Below, piece after piece: positions 52,318-63,288 of a stretch of 64,000 nucleotides of DNA. How positions within the stretch are numbered: the stretch's first letter is position 1; the number at the start of each line of letters is the position of its first letter. Source of the stretch: Pseudoclavibacter sp. AY1F1 (lineage in GTDB: Bacteria > Actinomycetota > Actinomycetes > Actinomycetales > Microbacteriaceae); contig NZ_PSTQ01000002.1 of the NCBI RefSeq assembly GCF_002931075.1, positions 1-64,000 on the forward strand. The letters are read 5' to 3'. The translations under genes and the position numbers were made by a program. A model generated the notes under the pieces. That model saw nothing but the letters and a program-made list of their open reading frames with translations, did not search any database and had not been told where the DNA came from.

Positions 52318-54120
52318 ATGACGCAGGAAACTGCCGCCCGCATTGCCGCGGCGTCACCCTCCTCCGGGCGCGAGCCCGAAATGCTGACCGGAGCCCAGGC
52401 TGTTGTCCGCACCCTCGAGAACCTCGGGGTCACGGACGTCTTCGGGCTGCCCGGCGGCGCCATCATCGAGGTGTACGACCCACTCCTCGACAGCACCAAG
52501 CTCCGCCACATCCTGGTCCGCCACGAGCAAGGCGCCGGCCACGCCGCCGAGGGCTACGCATCGGCGAGCGGCCGGACCGGCGTCTGCATCGCGACGAGCG
52601 GCCCAGGCGCAACGAACCTCGTGACCGCGATCGCCGACGCCTACATGGACTCGGTGCCGCTGCTGGCCATCACCGGCCAGGTGTTCTCGCACCTCATGGG
52701 GACCGACGCGTTCCAGGAGGCCGACATCATCGGCATCACGATGCCCGTGACGAAGCACAGCATCCTCGTCCGCACGCCGGAGGAGATTCCCGCGGCCATC
52801 GCGTCGGCGCACCACATCGCGTCGACCGGTCGCCCGGGGCCCGTCCTCGTCGACATCACCAAGGACGCGCAGCAGAAGAAGGCGCCATACATCTGGCCGG
52901 TCAAGCTCGACCTCCCCGGCTACCGCCCGGTGCTCAAGGCGCACGGCAAGCAGATCCTCGCGGCGGCTCAGCTCATCGCGCAGGCCAAGAAGCCCGTCTT
53001 CTACCTGGGCGGCGGCATCGTCCGCTCCGGCGCGTCCACTGAAGTGCAGCGCCTCGTCGAGAAGACCGGGGCACCGGCTGTCACGACGCTCATGGCCCGC
53101 GGCGCGTTCCCCGACTCGCACCCGCAGATGCTCGGCATGCCAGGCATGCACGGCACGGTGCCTGCGGTGCTCTCGCTGCAGGAAGCCGACCTGCTCATCA
53201 CAATCGGCGCCCGCTTCGACGACCGAGTCACCGGCAAGTCGGCGCTCTTCGCGCCGAACGCGAAGGTCATCCACGTCGACATCGACCCAGCAGAAATCTC
53301 CAAGATCCGCACGGCCGACGTGCCGATCGTCGGCGACGCGCGCGAAGTCGCGATCGACCTCCTCGCCGCCGTCACCGACCATGCGCCCGCCGACACGGCC
53401 CGCCTCGCGGACTGGTGGACGTACCTCGACGGTCTGAAGGCCGAGTTCCCACTCGGGTTCACCAAGCCGAGCGACGGGCTCCTCTCGCCGCAGCACATCA
53501 TCCAGCGCATCAGCGAGCTCACGGGGCCGGAGGCCATCTACGCCGCGGGTGTCGGGCAGCACCAGATGTGGGCAGCCCAATTCGTCAAATACGAGCGGCC
53601 GAACGCCTGGCTCAACTCCGGCGGTGCAGGCACCATGGGCTACGCCATCCCGGCCGCCATGGGCGCCAAGGTCGCCGAGCCGCACCGCACGGTGTGGGCG
53701 ATCGACGGCGACGGATGCTTCCAGATGACCAATCAGGAGCTCGCGACCTGCGCGATCAACAACATCCCCATCAAGGTCGCCATCATCAACAACTCGTCGC
53801 TCGGCATGGTGCGACAGTGGCAGACGCTCTTCTACGACGGCCGCCACTCGAACACCGACCTGAACACGGGACACGAGACGGTTCGCATCCCTGACTTCGT
53901 GAAGCTCGCCGACGCCTACGGCGCGCTCGGCATCCGCGTCACGAAGGAAGAGGAGATCGACGCCGCCATCAAGCTCGCCCTCGAGACCAACGACCGCAGC
54001 GTCGTCATCGACTTCGTCGTGAGCGCAGACGCCATGGTGTGGCCGATGGTGCCGCAGGGCGTCTCGAACAGCTTCGTCCAGTACGCCAAGGAACACAGCC
54101 CGACCTTCGAGGGGGAGTAG
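52318..54120 (+). CDS. ilvB: Acetolactate synthase large subunit
   Basis: The 600-residue thiamine-diphosphate enzyme makes 2-acetolactate or 2-aceto-2-hydroxybutyrate from pyruvate. The activating Glu70 lies in [14 protein letters not shown]. The central domain binds FAD ([11 protein letters not shown]), and [15 protein letters not shown] through IINN forms the ThDP/Mg2+ motif near 465-495. [15 protein letters not shown] carries the Trp/Met region of the herbicide site. The ribosome-binding sequence is weak (GGAT). No leader peptide or attenuator is visible before it. Confidence 0.96.
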   Translation: MTQETAARIAAASPSSGREPEMLTGAQAVVRTLENLGVTDVFGLPGGAIIEVYDPLLDSTKLRHILVRHEQGAGHAAEGYASASGRTGVCIATSGPGATNLVTAIADAYMDSVPLLAITGQVFSHLMGTDAFQEADIIGITMPVTKHSILVRTPEEIPAAIASAHHIASTGRPGPVLVDITKDAQQKKAPYIWPVKLDLPGYRPVLKAHGKQILAAAQLIAQAKKPVFYLGGGIVRSGASTEVQRLVEKTGAPAVTTLMARGAFPDSHPQMLGMPGMHGTVPAVLSLQEADLLITIGARFDDRVTGKSALFAPNAKVIHVDIDPAEISKIRTADVPIVGDAREVAIDLLAAVTDHAPADTARLADWWTYLDGLKAEFPLGFTKPSDGLLSPQHIIQRISELTGPEAIYAAGVGQHQMWAAQFVKYERPNAWLNSGGAGTMGYAIPAAMGAKVAEPHRTVWAIDGDGCFQMTNQELATCAINNIPIKVAIINNSSLGMVRQWQTLFYDGRHSNTDLNTGHETVRIPDFVKLADAYGALGIRVTKEEEIDAAIKLALETNDRSVVIDFVVSADAMVWPMVPQGVSNSFVQYAKEHSPTFEGE

Positions 54121-54123
54121 AAC

Positions 54124-54630
54124 ATGTCGAAGCACGTACTTTCGCTCCTCGTCGAGGACAAGCCAGGTCTGCTGACACGCGTCGCCGGGCTCTTCGCCCG
54201 CCGAGGCTTCAACATCGACTCCCTCGCCGTCGGCGCGAGCGAGGTCGACGGGCTCTCCCGCATCACGGTCGTCGTGGACGTCGAGGAGTTCCCGCTCGAG
54301 CAGGTGACGAAGCAGCTCAACAAGCTCGTCAACGTCATCAAGATCGTCGAGCTCGAATTCGACGCCTCCGTCCAGCGCGAGCACCTGCTCGTCAAGGTGA
54401 AGGTCGATTCGGCGACTCGCTCGCAGGTCATCGAGGCCGTCAACCTCTTCCGCGCCCGCGTCGTGGACGTCGCCACGGACGCGCTTGTCATCGAAACCAC
54501 AGGCGACACGGGCAAGGTGCAGGCGTTCCTGCGCGTCCTCGAGCCGTACGGCATCCGCGAGATCGTCCAGTCCGGCCTCGTCGCCGTCGGCCGCGGATCC
54601 AAGTCCATGACCGAGCGGGTCGCGCGCTGA
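54124..54630 (+). CDS. ilvN: Acetolactate synthase regulatory subunit
   Basis: The 168-residue protein has an N-terminal ACT domain (VLSLLVEDKPGLLTRVAGLFARRGFNIDSLAVG) and the C-terminal ALS regulatory domain (REHLLVKVKVD, FRARVVDVA, RVLEPYGIREIVQSGLVAVGRG). It binds valine for feedback inhibition and activates IlvB. It starts 3 nt after the ilvB stop, so coupled. Confidence 0.96.
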   Translation: MSKHVLSLLVEDKPGLLTRVAGLFARRGFNIDSLAVGASEVDGLSRITVVVDVEEFPLEQVTKQLNKLVNVIKIVELEFDASVQREHLLVKVKVDSATRSQVIEAVNLFRARVVDVATDALVIETTGDTGKVQAFLRVLEPYGIREIVQSGLVAVGRGSKSMTERVAR

Positions 54631-54674
54631 CCCCGCGTCGCGCATCCGCTCGCCCTGTACCGACCAGCGCAGAT

Positions 54675-55758
<1,084 letters not shown>

Positions 55759-55792
55759 GCGTCACCATCCTTCGGCAGTTCTGAACTGCGTT

Positions 55793-55833
55793 GGGCCGGC
55801 CTCGAGCATCAGCTCGGGGCCGGCCCTTCTTCC
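55793..55833 (+). terminator. Intrinsic terminator after ilvC
   Basis: GGGCCGGCCTCGAGC (55793-55807) pairs with GCTCGGGGCCGGCCC (55812-55826) with one T-G pair and an ATCA loop, followed by TTCTTC. Confidence 0.85.
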
Positions 55834-55941
55834 CGCGGGCAGCCCGCGTGTTACGGCGACGTGGGGCGGATGCGCGTTCAGCGATAAGATCGGTTCGGCC
55901 TGCGCCCGCAGACTCCCTGTCTCCACTGGAGGATTCTTCAC

Positions 55942-57534
55942 GTGTCAAAGCCCGTCGTTCTGCTTGCCGAGCAGCTTTCCCCCGCAACCGTGGATGCGCT
56001 CGGTCCCGACTTCGAAGTCCGCCAGGTCGACGGCACCGACCGTCCTGCGCTCCTCGAAGCACTCGCCGAGGCCAACGCGATCCTCGTGCGCAGCGCGACC
56101 CAGGTGGACGCCGAGGCGATCGCCGCGGCCCCGAACCTGAAGATCATCGCGCGCGCCGGAGTCGGCCTCGACAACGTCGACACGCCCGCCGCCACGAAGG
56201 CCGGCGTCATGGTCGTCAACGCTCCGACCTCGAACATCACTTCGGCGGCCGAGCTCGCCGTCGGCCACATCATCTCGCTGGCCCGCCACATCCCGAACGC
56301 CAACGCGTCGATGAAGGCAGGCGACTGGAAGCGCTCGAAGTACACGGGCGTCGAGCTGTTCGAGAAGACCATCGGCATCGTCGGGCTCGGCCGCATCGGC
56401 ACGCTGGTCGTCGACCGCCTCAAGGGCTTCGGCGTGAACCTCGTCGCCTACGACCCCTACGTGACGCCGGCGCGCGCCTCGCAGCTCGGCGTGCAGCTCC
56501 TCAGCCTCGAAGAGCTCATGGCGCAGTCGGACTTCATCACCATCCACATCCCGCGCACGCCGGAGACGACCGGTCTCATCGGCCAGGCGGAGTTCGCGCT
56601 CGCCAAACCGGAGCTTCGCATCGTGAACTGCTCGCGCGGCGGCATCATCGACGAGAACGCCCTCCGTGACGCCCTCGAGTCCGGCAAGATCGCCGGCGCG
56701 GCCCTCGACGTGTTCGTCACCGAGCCGCCGTCGAACCGCGACCTCCTCGACCAGCCGAACCTGCAGCTCACGCCGCACCTCGGCGCATCCACCGACGAAG
56801 CCCAGGAGAAGGCCGGCGTCTCGGTCGCGCGCTCCGTGCGCCTCGCTCTCGCCGGCGAACTCGTGCCGGACGCGGTCAACGTCGCCGGTGGCATCATCGA
56901 CGAGTACGTGCGCCCGGGCATTCCGCTCATGGAGAAGCTCGGCCAGTTCCTGCAGGGACTCATCGGCACCTCTCCCGTGGCCCTCGACATCGAAGTGCAC
57001 GGCGAGCTCGCCCGATACGAGGTCAAGGCGCTGCGTCTCGCCGCGCTCAAGGGCTTCTTCACGAACATCGTCACCGAGCAGGTCTCCTACGTGAACGCGC
57101 CGCTCCTCGCGGAGGAGCGCGGCCTCGAGGTGCGCATGAACGTCGACGAGGACAGCGACGAGTACCGCAACGTGCTTACGCTGCGCGCGACGCTCAGCAA
57201 CGGCAAGACGGTCGCCGTCTCCGGCACGCTCACTGGCCCGAAGCAGATCGAGAAGCTCGTCGGCATCAACGGCTACAGCATCGAGGTCCCACTCGCCGCG
57301 CACCACCTCGTGATGGTCTACAGCGACCGGCCGGGCGTCGTGGCCGTCTACGGCGCCGCGCTGGGCGAAGCTGGCGTCAACATCGCCGGCATGCAGATCG
57401 CGCGCGAGGAAGAGGGCGGCCACGCGCTGTCCGTCCTCACGATCGACGAGCCCGCGAGCGACGAGCTGCTTGCGCACCTGCGCGACGCGATCGGCGCATC
57501 CGAGCTGCACGAGATCGACATCGTCGAGAGCTAG
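55942..57534 (+). CDS. serA: D-3-phosphoglycerate dehydrogenase
   Basis: The 530-residue enzyme performs the first step of serine synthesis. The substrate and NAD domains contain GVGLDNVDTPAA, GIVGLGRIG (Rossmann motif), NCSRGGIIDE (catalytic Arg), VFVTEPP (Glu) and LTPHLGAST (His). After about residue 315 comes the intervening ASB domain and then a C-terminal ACT domain (VMVYSDRPGVVAVYGAALGEAGVNIAGMQI) that binds serine, as in mycobacterial SerA. GTG start with GGAGG upstream. Unlinked to ilv in biochemistry but co-located in many actinobacteria. Confidence 0.96.
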   Translation: MSKPVVLLAEQLSPATVDALGPDFEVRQVDGTDRPALLEALAEANAILVRSATQVDAEAIAAAPNLKIIARAGVGLDNVDTPAATKAGVMVVNAPTSNITSAAELAVGHIISLARHIPNANASMKAGDWKRSKYTGVELFEKTIGIVGLGRIGTLVVDRLKGFGVNLVAYDPYVTPARASQLGVQLLSLEELMAQSDFITIHIPRTPETTGLIGQAEFALAKPELRIVNCSRGGIIDENALRDALESGKIAGAALDVFVTEPPSNRDLLDQPNLQLTPHLGASTDEAQEKAGVSVARSVRLALAGELVPDAVNVAGGIIDEYVRPGIPLMEKLGQFLQGLIGTSPVALDIEVHGELARYEVKALRLAALKGFFTNIVTEQVSYVNAPLLAEERGLEVRMNVDEDSDEYRNVLTLRATLSNGKTVAVSGTLTGPKQIEKLVGINGYSIEVPLAAHHLVMVYSDRPGVVAVYGAALGEAGVNIAGMQIAREEEGGHALSVLTIDEPASDELLAHLRDAIGASELHEIDIVES

Positions 57535-57564
57535 GCATTCTGCAGGCGGCCCGCCGCCTCGGCC

Positions 57565-57622
57565 AACGCTGCCTGCGTTTTCACCCCTGCGTATTCGCAA
57601 GGTTGGAAACGCAGGCAGCGTT
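57565..57622 (+). terminator. Long inverted repeat after serA
   Basis: AACGCTGCCTGCGTTT (57565-57580) pairs perfectly with AAACGCAGGCAGCGTT (57607-57622); the 26-nt loop can form a smaller TGCG/CGCA hairpin. No T-tract. The remaining bases to 57819 are GC-rich and featureless. Confidence 0.6.
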
Positions 57623-57819
57623 TCGCTTTGGGCGGATGCGCGGGGTAGCTCGAGTTCCGCGGCTTGAAGGTCGAAGCGCGCCGCGGCGCAATCGCTGCCA
57701 GCCGATTGCCCCTTTGAAGGCCCTGCTGGAGGGCGAATCGCCGGGCAGCGATGGGCGCACGCGCGGCGCAGCGCGGGGCACGGCGTCGCGGGGGCGTTGA
57801 CGCGGGGTGCGGGGCGTCC

Positions 57820-58353
57820 TCAGTGGCCGAGGGTCGCTTTGAGGACGGAGACGGCGACGCCGATGAGGGCGAGGCCGATGCCGGCGGCGAAGGTGCGGAA
57901 GGAGGGCTGCTCGCCGCGGATGCGCTGCACCGTGAACCCCATGACCGCGAGGCGCGCGATGATGACCACCTCGGCGGCGATCTGCGCCGTCTCGCCGTGC
58001 ATAACACCAAGCGCGGCGAGGCCCAGGATGGCTGCGGGGATGGACGCGGCTGACGCGATCGGCACGGCATCCCGCAGCTCATGGAGGAGCTGCGTGTGTG
58101 CGGCGCGATCTGGGCGATCGCCGGCCTCAGCGCGAGTCGAATGCCCGACCGCGTCGGCGATGAGGTGTGCGAGCAGTGTTGTGCCGCCCGTCGCCAGCAC
58201 GGTGATGGCCCCCTGGCCGGGGTTCTCGCCCGCGTGCACGAGCCCGAGGAGCGTGGCGAGCACGATGATGTTGCCGTACACGTAGGCCGTGAGGCGGCTC
58301 GCGGCCCGCTCGCGGGGCAGGTCGTCTTTGCGGCGCAGGATGGCGGTGGTCAT
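57820..58353 (-). CDS. Membrane protein of unknown function, four to five helices
   Basis: The 177-residue protein has hydrophobic segments at about 21-40, 48-66, 98-117, 124-140 and 153-173. The sequence TGGTTLLAHLIADAVGHSTR with two histidines and an aspartate in or near a membrane segment is notable. No named family recognised. The ATG at 58353 has no ribosome-binding site but TAGCGT 8 nt upstream. It is divergent to leuB. Confidence 0.72.
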   Translation of the reverse strand: MTTAILRRKDDLPRERAASRLTAYVYGNIIVLATLLGLVHAGENPGQGAITVLATGGTTLLAHLIADAVGHSTRAEAGDRPDRAAHTQLLHELRDAVPIASAASIPAAILGLAALGVMHGETAQIAAEVVIIARLAVMGFTVQRIRGEQPSFRTFAAGIGLALIGVAVSVLKATLGH

Positions 58354-58367
58354 GGGGACAGACGCTA
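58354..58367 (-). promoter_or_regulatory. Possible -10 for leaderless membrane protein gene
   Basis: TAGCGT (58362-58367, minus strand) is 8 nt before ATG 58353, one or two bases longer than the other cases in this window. Confidence 0.3.
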
Positions 58368-58426
58368 GCCCAGCTGCGGCCTAAACTGGGGGAGCCGCGA
58401 ACGCCGCCGGCAGGAAAGGACGCCTC

Positions 58427-59509
58427 GTGTCGGAACGTGCAGTGCCGGACAAGCTCGACATCGCCGTCATCCCCGGTGATGGGATCGGCCCGGAGGTCAT
58501 CGCGGAGGCACAGCGTGCACTCCGCGCGGCGCTCCCCGAGGGCGTCGAGCTGAGCCTCACCGAGTATCCATTCGGCGCGGGCCACTACCTCGAGACCGGC
58601 GACATCATCTCCGATGCGGAGCTGCACGCGCTCGCGCAGCACGACGGCATCCTCCTGGGCGCGGTCGGCGGGGACCCGGCCGATGAGCGCCTGGCTGGCG
58701 GCATCATCGAACGCGGCCTGCTGCTCAAGCTGCGCTTCGCGTTCGACCATTACATCAACCTGCGCCCTGGCGCGATCTCGAAGGGTGTCAAGACCCCGTT
58801 GAGCGACCCGGGCGAGGTTGACTTCGTCGTCGTGCGCGAGGGCACCGAGGGGCCGTACGTCGGCAACGGCGGCGTCGTTCGCGTCGGGACGCCGCACGAG
58901 ATCGCGACCGAGGTGTCCGTCAACACGGCCTACGGTGTTGAGCGCACCGTGCGGTACGCGTTCGAGAAGGCGCAGTCGCGCGCCCGCAAGCACCTCACGC
59001 TCGTGCACAAGAAGAATGTGCTCGTGAACGCCGGCGTGCTCTGGCAGCGCGTCGTCGACCGTGTCTCCGCCGACTACCCGGAAGTTGCCGTCGAGTACCT
59101 GCACGTCGACGCTGCTACGATTTTCTTCGTCACGAACCCGTCGAGATTTGACGTGATCGTCACCGATAACCTGTTCGGCGACATCGTGACGGACCTTGCC
59201 GCAGCCATCACTGGCGGCATCGGGCTGGCGGCCTCGGGCAACATCAATCCCGAAGGCGAATTTCCCAGCATGTTCGAGCCCGTTCACGGCTCGGCACCAG
59301 ACATCGCGGGCCTCGGCAAAGCCGACCCGACGGCGGCGATCCTCTCCGTCGTTCTGCTGCTCGAGCACTTCGGACTCTCGGACGCAGCCGCATCCCTCGA
59401 AGGTGCCTGCCGTGCCGACCTCGCATCCCGAGGTGGGGCATCCAGGAGCACCTCCGAGATCGGCGACGCCATCATCTCCCGACTGACCGCGCAAGGAACA
59501 CACGCATGA
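58427..59509 (+). CDS. leuB: 3-isopropylmalate dehydrogenase
   Basis: The 360-residue enzyme catalyses the NAD-dependent decarboxylation step of leucine synthesis. Motifs are [26 protein letters not shown] (substrate Arg residues), the KKNVL lysine and [28 protein letters not shown] with metal-binding Asp residues. The [19 protein letters not shown] region is typical for actinobacterial LeuB and separates it from isocitrate dehydrogenase. GTG start after GAAAGGA. The stop overlaps ilvE by 4 nt. Confidence 0.94.
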   Translation: MSERAVPDKLDIAVIPGDGIGPEVIAEAQRALRAALPEGVELSLTEYPFGAGHYLETGDIISDAELHALAQHDGILLGAVGGDPADERLAGGIIERGLLLKLRFAFDHYINLRPGAISKGVKTPLSDPGEVDFVVVREGTEGPYVGNGGVVRVGTPHEIATEVSVNTAYGVERTVRYAFEKAQSRARKHLTLVHKKNVLVNAGVLWQRVVDRVSADYPEVAVEYLHVDAATIFFVTNPSRFDVIVTDNLFGDIVTDLAAAITGGIGLAASGNINPEGEFPSMFEPVHGSAPDIAGLGKADPTAAILSVVLLLEHFGLSDAAASLEGACRADLASRGGASRSTSEIGDAIISRLTAQGTHA

Positions 59510-60633
59510 GCGACACCAGCAGCACCGCCACCGCACCGACCGAGGGCGCGTCCCTCGAGTTCACGATCGAGCGCAACCCGGCTCCGGCGTCCGCCGAGGT
59601 TCGGGATGCGGTGCTCGCCGACCCCGGGTTCGGCAAGCACTTCACCGACCACATGGTCATCATCGACTGGACGGTCGCAGAGGGTTGGCACGACGCTCGT
59701 GTCGTGCCGTATGGGCCGCTGCAGGTCGACCCTTCGTCTGCGGTCTTCCACTACGGCCAGGAGATCTTCGAGGGCCTCAAGGCCTACCGCCACGGCGGGG
59801 GAGAGGTCTTCGGGTTCCGTCCCGAACGCAACGCGCAGCGCCTGCAGAGCTCGGCGCGGCGCCTCGCGCTGCCGGAGCTGCCCGAAGAGCTGTTCCTCGA
59901 GTCGGTTCGCCAGCTCGTGCAGATCGACGAGCAGTGGGTTCCGGCTGCTGGCGAGGGCAAGACGCTATACCTGCGCCCGTTCATGATCGCGTTCGAGAAC
60001 TTCCTCGGCGTGCGGGCGGCGCAGACGGTGCGGTACATGGTCATCGCCTGCCCGGCGGGCTCGTACTTCTCCGACCCGACGCGCCCCGTCGACATCTGGC
60101 TCTCGCAGGAGTACTCCCGCGCCGGTGCCGGTGGCACGGGTGCCGCGAAGTGCGGCGGCAACTACGCATCGTCGCTGCTCCCGCAGGAGGAGGCGTACGC
60201 GAACGGATGCGAGCAGGTGCTGTTCCTCGACTCGTCGGAGAACAAATACCTCGAGGAGCTCGGTGGCATGAACATCGTGCTCATCAAGTCGGACGGCACG
60301 ATCCTGACCCCGCTGAGCGATTCCATCCTCCCGGGCATCACGCGCGACAGCGTGCTCGAGCTGTGCGAGCGCGCCGGTCGGAAGATCGAGCAGCGCCGCA
60401 TCACGATCGACGAGTGGCGCGAGGGAGTCGCCGACGGCACGATCGTCGAGGCCTTCGCGTGCGGCACGGCGGCGGTCATCTCGCCCATCGGCAAGGTCAA
60501 GTCGCCCGACTTCACGATCGAGAACCCGGTCATCACGCAGGACTCGGTGAGCATGCGCATCCGCGCGGAGCTCACGGGTATCCAGAACGGCGAGCTGCCC
60601 GACCTCATGGGCTGGACGCAGCGCCTGGCGTAG
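59506..60633 (+). CDS. ilvE: Branched-chain amino acid aminotransferase
   Basis: The 375-residue class IV pyridoxal-phosphate enzyme transfers amino groups between glutamate and valine, isoleucine or leucine. The PLP Lys is K215 in [16 protein letters not shown]. Other motifs are [27 protein letters not shown] and [14 protein letters not shown]. It finishes the amino acid pathway started by ilvD. No clear terminator follows. Confidence 0.96.
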   Translation: MSDTSSTATAPTEGASLEFTIERNPAPASAEVRDAVLADPGFGKHFTDHMVIIDWTVAEGWHDARVVPYGPLQVDPSSAVFHYGQEIFEGLKAYRHGGGEVFGFRPERNAQRLQSSARRLALPELPEELFLESVRQLVQIDEQWVPAAGEGKTLYLRPFMIAFENFLGVRAAQTVRYMVIACPAGSYFSDPTRPVDIWLSQEYSRAGAGGTGAAKCGGNYASSLLPQEEAYANGCEQVLFLDSSENKYLEELGGMNIVLIKSDGTILTPLSDSILPGITRDSVLELCERAGRKIEQRRITIDEWREGVADGTIVEAFACGTAAVISPIGKVKSPDFTIENPVITQDSVSMRIRAELTGIQNGELPDLMGWTQRLA

Positions 60634-60735
60634 CGGCTCGACGGGCTGACGAACTCGACAAGCTGGCGGACGGCGGACTGACGCGTGGTCTACGGATGGG
60701 CTGCCCGTAAGGGCGCCGAGTACCAGGAGCGGGTC

Positions 60736-61095
60736 ATGGCTGCGCCATCGAGGCGCGGCTTTGTGCTGCTGGTGGTGCTCGAGTTGGTTCTGGCGGTCCT
60801 GTTCCCGGTGTTCCTCGCCTTTGGCGAGTACTGGCTGGGCCCAGTGGTGCTCGTGGTCGCCGCCCTCGCGGGGTGGGCGACCACGAGGTTCCTCGTGCAC
60901 GTCTCGCCGTGGCTGCGACGGGTCGTCGTGATCTGCGCGGTGCTCGGGATGCTCGCGCTTGGTGTGTTCGCGAGTCCTGTCGCCGCGATGGGGCTGCTTG
61001 CGCTGTTCGCCTACGCGGGAGGCTGGTTCTTGACGTTCGCTGTGGCTCCTGCGCGGGCGGTCCGCTGGCAAGAGGTCACGCGGGGCCGTCGCTAG
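60736..61095 (+). CDS. Small membrane protein, hypothetical
   Basis: ATG at 60736 with AGGAGC 6 nt upstream is better supported than GTG at 60685. The 119-residue protein has three or four hydrophobic helices (about 8-29, 33-48, 60-80, 81-103) and a basic C-terminus. No family recognised. The 3' end overlaps the converging gene by 4 nt. Confidence 0.65.
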   Translation: MAAPSRRGFVLLVVLELVLAVLFPVFLAFGEYWLGPVVLVVAALAGWATTRFLVHVSPWLRRVVVICAVLGMLALGVFASPVAAMGLLALFAYAGGWFLTFAVAPARAVRWQEVTRGRR

Positions 61096-61604
61096 CTTCT
61101 GTAGAGCAGCGCCATGTACGCGCCGCGCAGCAGCTGCACTTCGAGGACCAGCTGCTGGAAGCTCCACGCGCGCGGAGGCTTGCAGGTGATGAGCGACATG
61201 GGCCCGTCGCGCAGCTCGAGGAGCTCGATGCTTTCGATCTTGAGCGCCGTCTCTGGTCTGGCGCGGGCGAGGAGCGCCTTGACGCCGTCCTCGTCCATGT
61301 CGGCGTCGCGGGGCGCGTCGAACTCGAACGTGAGCGTGTAGATGTCGATGAACAGCGAGTCGGTGTCGTCGAACTCGTCGCGGCGACCGTCTTCGCGCTG
61401 CTCCTCGCGGTACACGTAGCCGAGTACGTCGTCGCCGGCCGGCATCGTGACGATGAGGCCGCGGCCGAGTTCCAGCTGCTGCCGGAGCGAGCGGCAGACG
61501 TGGGCGAACGCGAGGTCCTCGACGTCGATGACGTCGACAGTGATGTCGACGGCTCCGTCGTCGCCGATTTCGACGCCGTTGGGGAGGGTGTAGGTGTTCG
61601 CCAT
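61092..61604 (-). CDS. Hypothetical acidic protein
   Basis: The 170-residue cytosolic protein (ATG 61604 after GGGAG) begins MANTYTLPNGVEIGDDGAVD and is rich in Asp and Glu. Alternating hydrophobic residues suggest beta structure: TEFE-like strands around SLFIDIYTLTFEFDAP, IESIELLELRDGPMSLITC, then FQQLVLEVQLLRGAYMALLYRS. No signal peptide, membrane helix or catalytic motif. Family not recognised. Confidence 0.65.
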   Translation of the reverse strand: MANTYTLPNGVEIGDDGAVDITVDVIDVEDLAFAHVCRSLRQQLELGRGLIVTMPAGDDVLGYVYREEQREDGRRDEFDDTDSLFIDIYTLTFEFDAPRDADMDEDGVKALLARARPETALKIESIELLELRDGPMSLITCKPPRAWSFQQLVLEVQLLRGAYMALLYRS

Positions 61605-61619
61605 GCCGTCAGTCTCCCA

Positions 61620-61691
61620 GAACGGCGGGGCGGGCGAGGACGGCGGGCCGGGTGAGAACGGCGGGGCAGGTCAGAACGGCAGGGCAGGATG
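61620..61691. repeat. Tandem repeat, four 18-bp units
   Basis: Units of the GAACGGCGGGGCAGGTCA type begin at 61620, 61638, 61656 and 61674. They lie in the 100 bp between two minus-strand genes. Confidence 0.8.
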
Positions 61692-61704
61692 CACACCCGG
61701 CGGG

Positions 61705-63150
61705 TCACGCCCCACCGGCCCGCAGCCGCCTGGCAGCCCCAGCGAGCCACAGCTGCACGCCCTCCGCCATGATCCGGGGGTCGAGGCCGGAGATCGCCGC
61801 GATCTGGTCGAGTCGGTAGCGCACGGTGTTGCGGTGCGTGCCGAGCTCGTCGGCGACCTGGGCGATCTGCCCGGAGTGGGCGAAGTAGGCGTCGAGGGTG
61901 GCGAGCAGCATGGAGCCGTGCTCCGCGTCGTGCGCCTCGAGCGGCCCGAGGACTTCGGCGGCGAGCTCCAGCACTGGCACGTCGCGGCTCGCGAGCAGCA
62001 GGGAGGAGATGGAGAGGCGCGCGGAGGTGGCGACGTCGACGTCCTGAGGGGCTCCCTGCAACGCATCCCGAGCCTCGAAGTAGCTCCAGCGCAGCGCGAG
62101 GGAAGCGGGGTACAGGTCGCCGATGCCGATGCGCGCGGCGATGCCAGCGGAACGCGCGAGGCCGATGAACGCCTCGGCGGCGGCCGGCATGCGCGTGCGC
62201 TCGGGCGCTATGACAATGAGGCGTCCTTCGAAGACGGCAGACACCGACGACTGCAGTTCGGCTGGCAGGGGGAGCGCGGTGAGTTCGGCCGTGCGGCGCT
62301 CGTCGGTCTCCGCGATGAGTACGCGCGCGGCCTGACCCGTCGCGACGCCAAGCGCCGTCAGCCTGCGCTCCGCATCCTCGACCGTGAACATGCCCCTGAT
62401 GAGGTCGTGCAGCACATGGCCGGATGCGTCTCGAGCGGCCCGCACTCGTCTCGTGTCCTGGATGAGCTGCAGGCTGAGCAGCGACCGCGCGTAGTTCACG
62501 AGTCCTTCGTTGACGCGGGGGCTCGTGATGTGGAGGGTCGCGCCCGCCGACTGCCCCGTCGAGATGGGGAGCGCATCCCACCCCGTCACGGTTTCGTCCT
62601 GCACGTCGAGGCTCCCAGCGAGCAGCTCGCCAAGGCGGGTGACGGCGACGTGTGATTTCGTGAGCCTGGCGAGGCGAGCGGCGAGGCCCTTGATCCCACC
62701 GTCGGAGAGCAGCGATGTGACGAGCTGCTGTTGCTGGCGGTGCTCGCTCTCGAGGCGCGAGTGCTGCGCGTCGGTGCTCGCCTGCGTGACCACCTTCGTG
62801 AGGGCCGCGAACGGGGTCTCGTAGGCGACCTCGAAGAGCGGGAGTCCGGCCTGTTCCGCAGCGGAGACGAGGGCAGCTGGCACGGTGTCGTGCGTGAAGC
62901 CCGTGCCGACGCCGAGCGCCACGGTGTCGGCCGCGACGAGGGACTCGACAAACGAGCGGTACGCGCGGGTGCCGCGCAGGCGCATCCCGGTCGTGAGGAC
63001 CAGCTGCCTGCCCGTGAGGAACGGCTGCGGGTTGAGCAGCTCCGTCGTGGCGACCCATTCGATGCCGGCGCGCAGGGCCTGCGGCTCGCCGGTGTGCAGG
63101 GTGATGCCAAGCGATGGGTTGGCGAGAAGCGTGTCGACGGTGGCAAGCAT
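61705..63150 (-). CDS. PucR-family transcriptional regulator
   Basis: The 481-residue regulator has the N-terminal PucR domain (TGRQLVLTTGMRLRG, SLVAADTVALGVGTG), a central GGDEF-like CdaR region and a C-terminal helix-turn-helix (QVADELGTHRNTVRYRLDQIAAISG). PucR/CdaR-type regulators control catabolic genes for purines, amino acids and GABA. It is divergent from the aminotransferase gene with 138 bp between, so it probably activates gabT. ATG 63150 has TACAAT 6 nt upstream. Confidence 0.9.
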   Translation of the reverse strand: MLATVDTLLANPSLGITLHTGEPQALRAGIEWVATTELLNPQPFLTGRQLVLTTGMRLRGTRAYRSFVESLVAADTVALGVGTGFTHDTVPAALVSAAEQAGLPLFEVAYETPFAALTKVVTQASTDAQHSRLESEHRQQQQLVTSLLSDGGIKGLAARLARLTKSHVAVTRLGELLAGSLDVQDETVTGWDALPISTGQSAGATLHITSPRVNEGLVNYARSLLSLQLIQDTRRVRAARDASGHVLHDLIRGMFTVEDAERRLTALGVATGQAARVLIAETDERRTAELTALPLPAELQSSVSAVFEGRLIVIAPERTRMPAAAEAFIGLARSAGIAARIGIGDLYPASLALRWSYFEARDALQGAPQDVDVATSARLSISSLLLASRDVPVLELAAEVLGPLEAHDAEHGSMLLATLDAYFAHSGQIAQVADELGTHRNTVRYRLDQIAAISGLDPRIMAEGVQLWLAGAARRLRAGGA

Positions 63151-63162
63151 GACCTGATTGTA
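63151..63162 (-). promoter_or_regulatory. -10 element for leaderless pucR-type gene
   Basis: TACAAT (63157-63162, minus strand) is 6 nt before ATG 63150. AGGAGG at about 63167-63172 is too far upstream to guide this start. Confidence 0.55.
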
Positions 63163-63288
63163 GGCACCTCCTAGACGGATGCACAGAAGCGGTGAGAAGC
63201 GTCGTGCGCGTGCCCATTCGTCCCGTGGGGGAGAACCGCGTAGCCTTCAAGCCATACCAAGAGGTCGAACCCCGAGGAAGGAAGCACC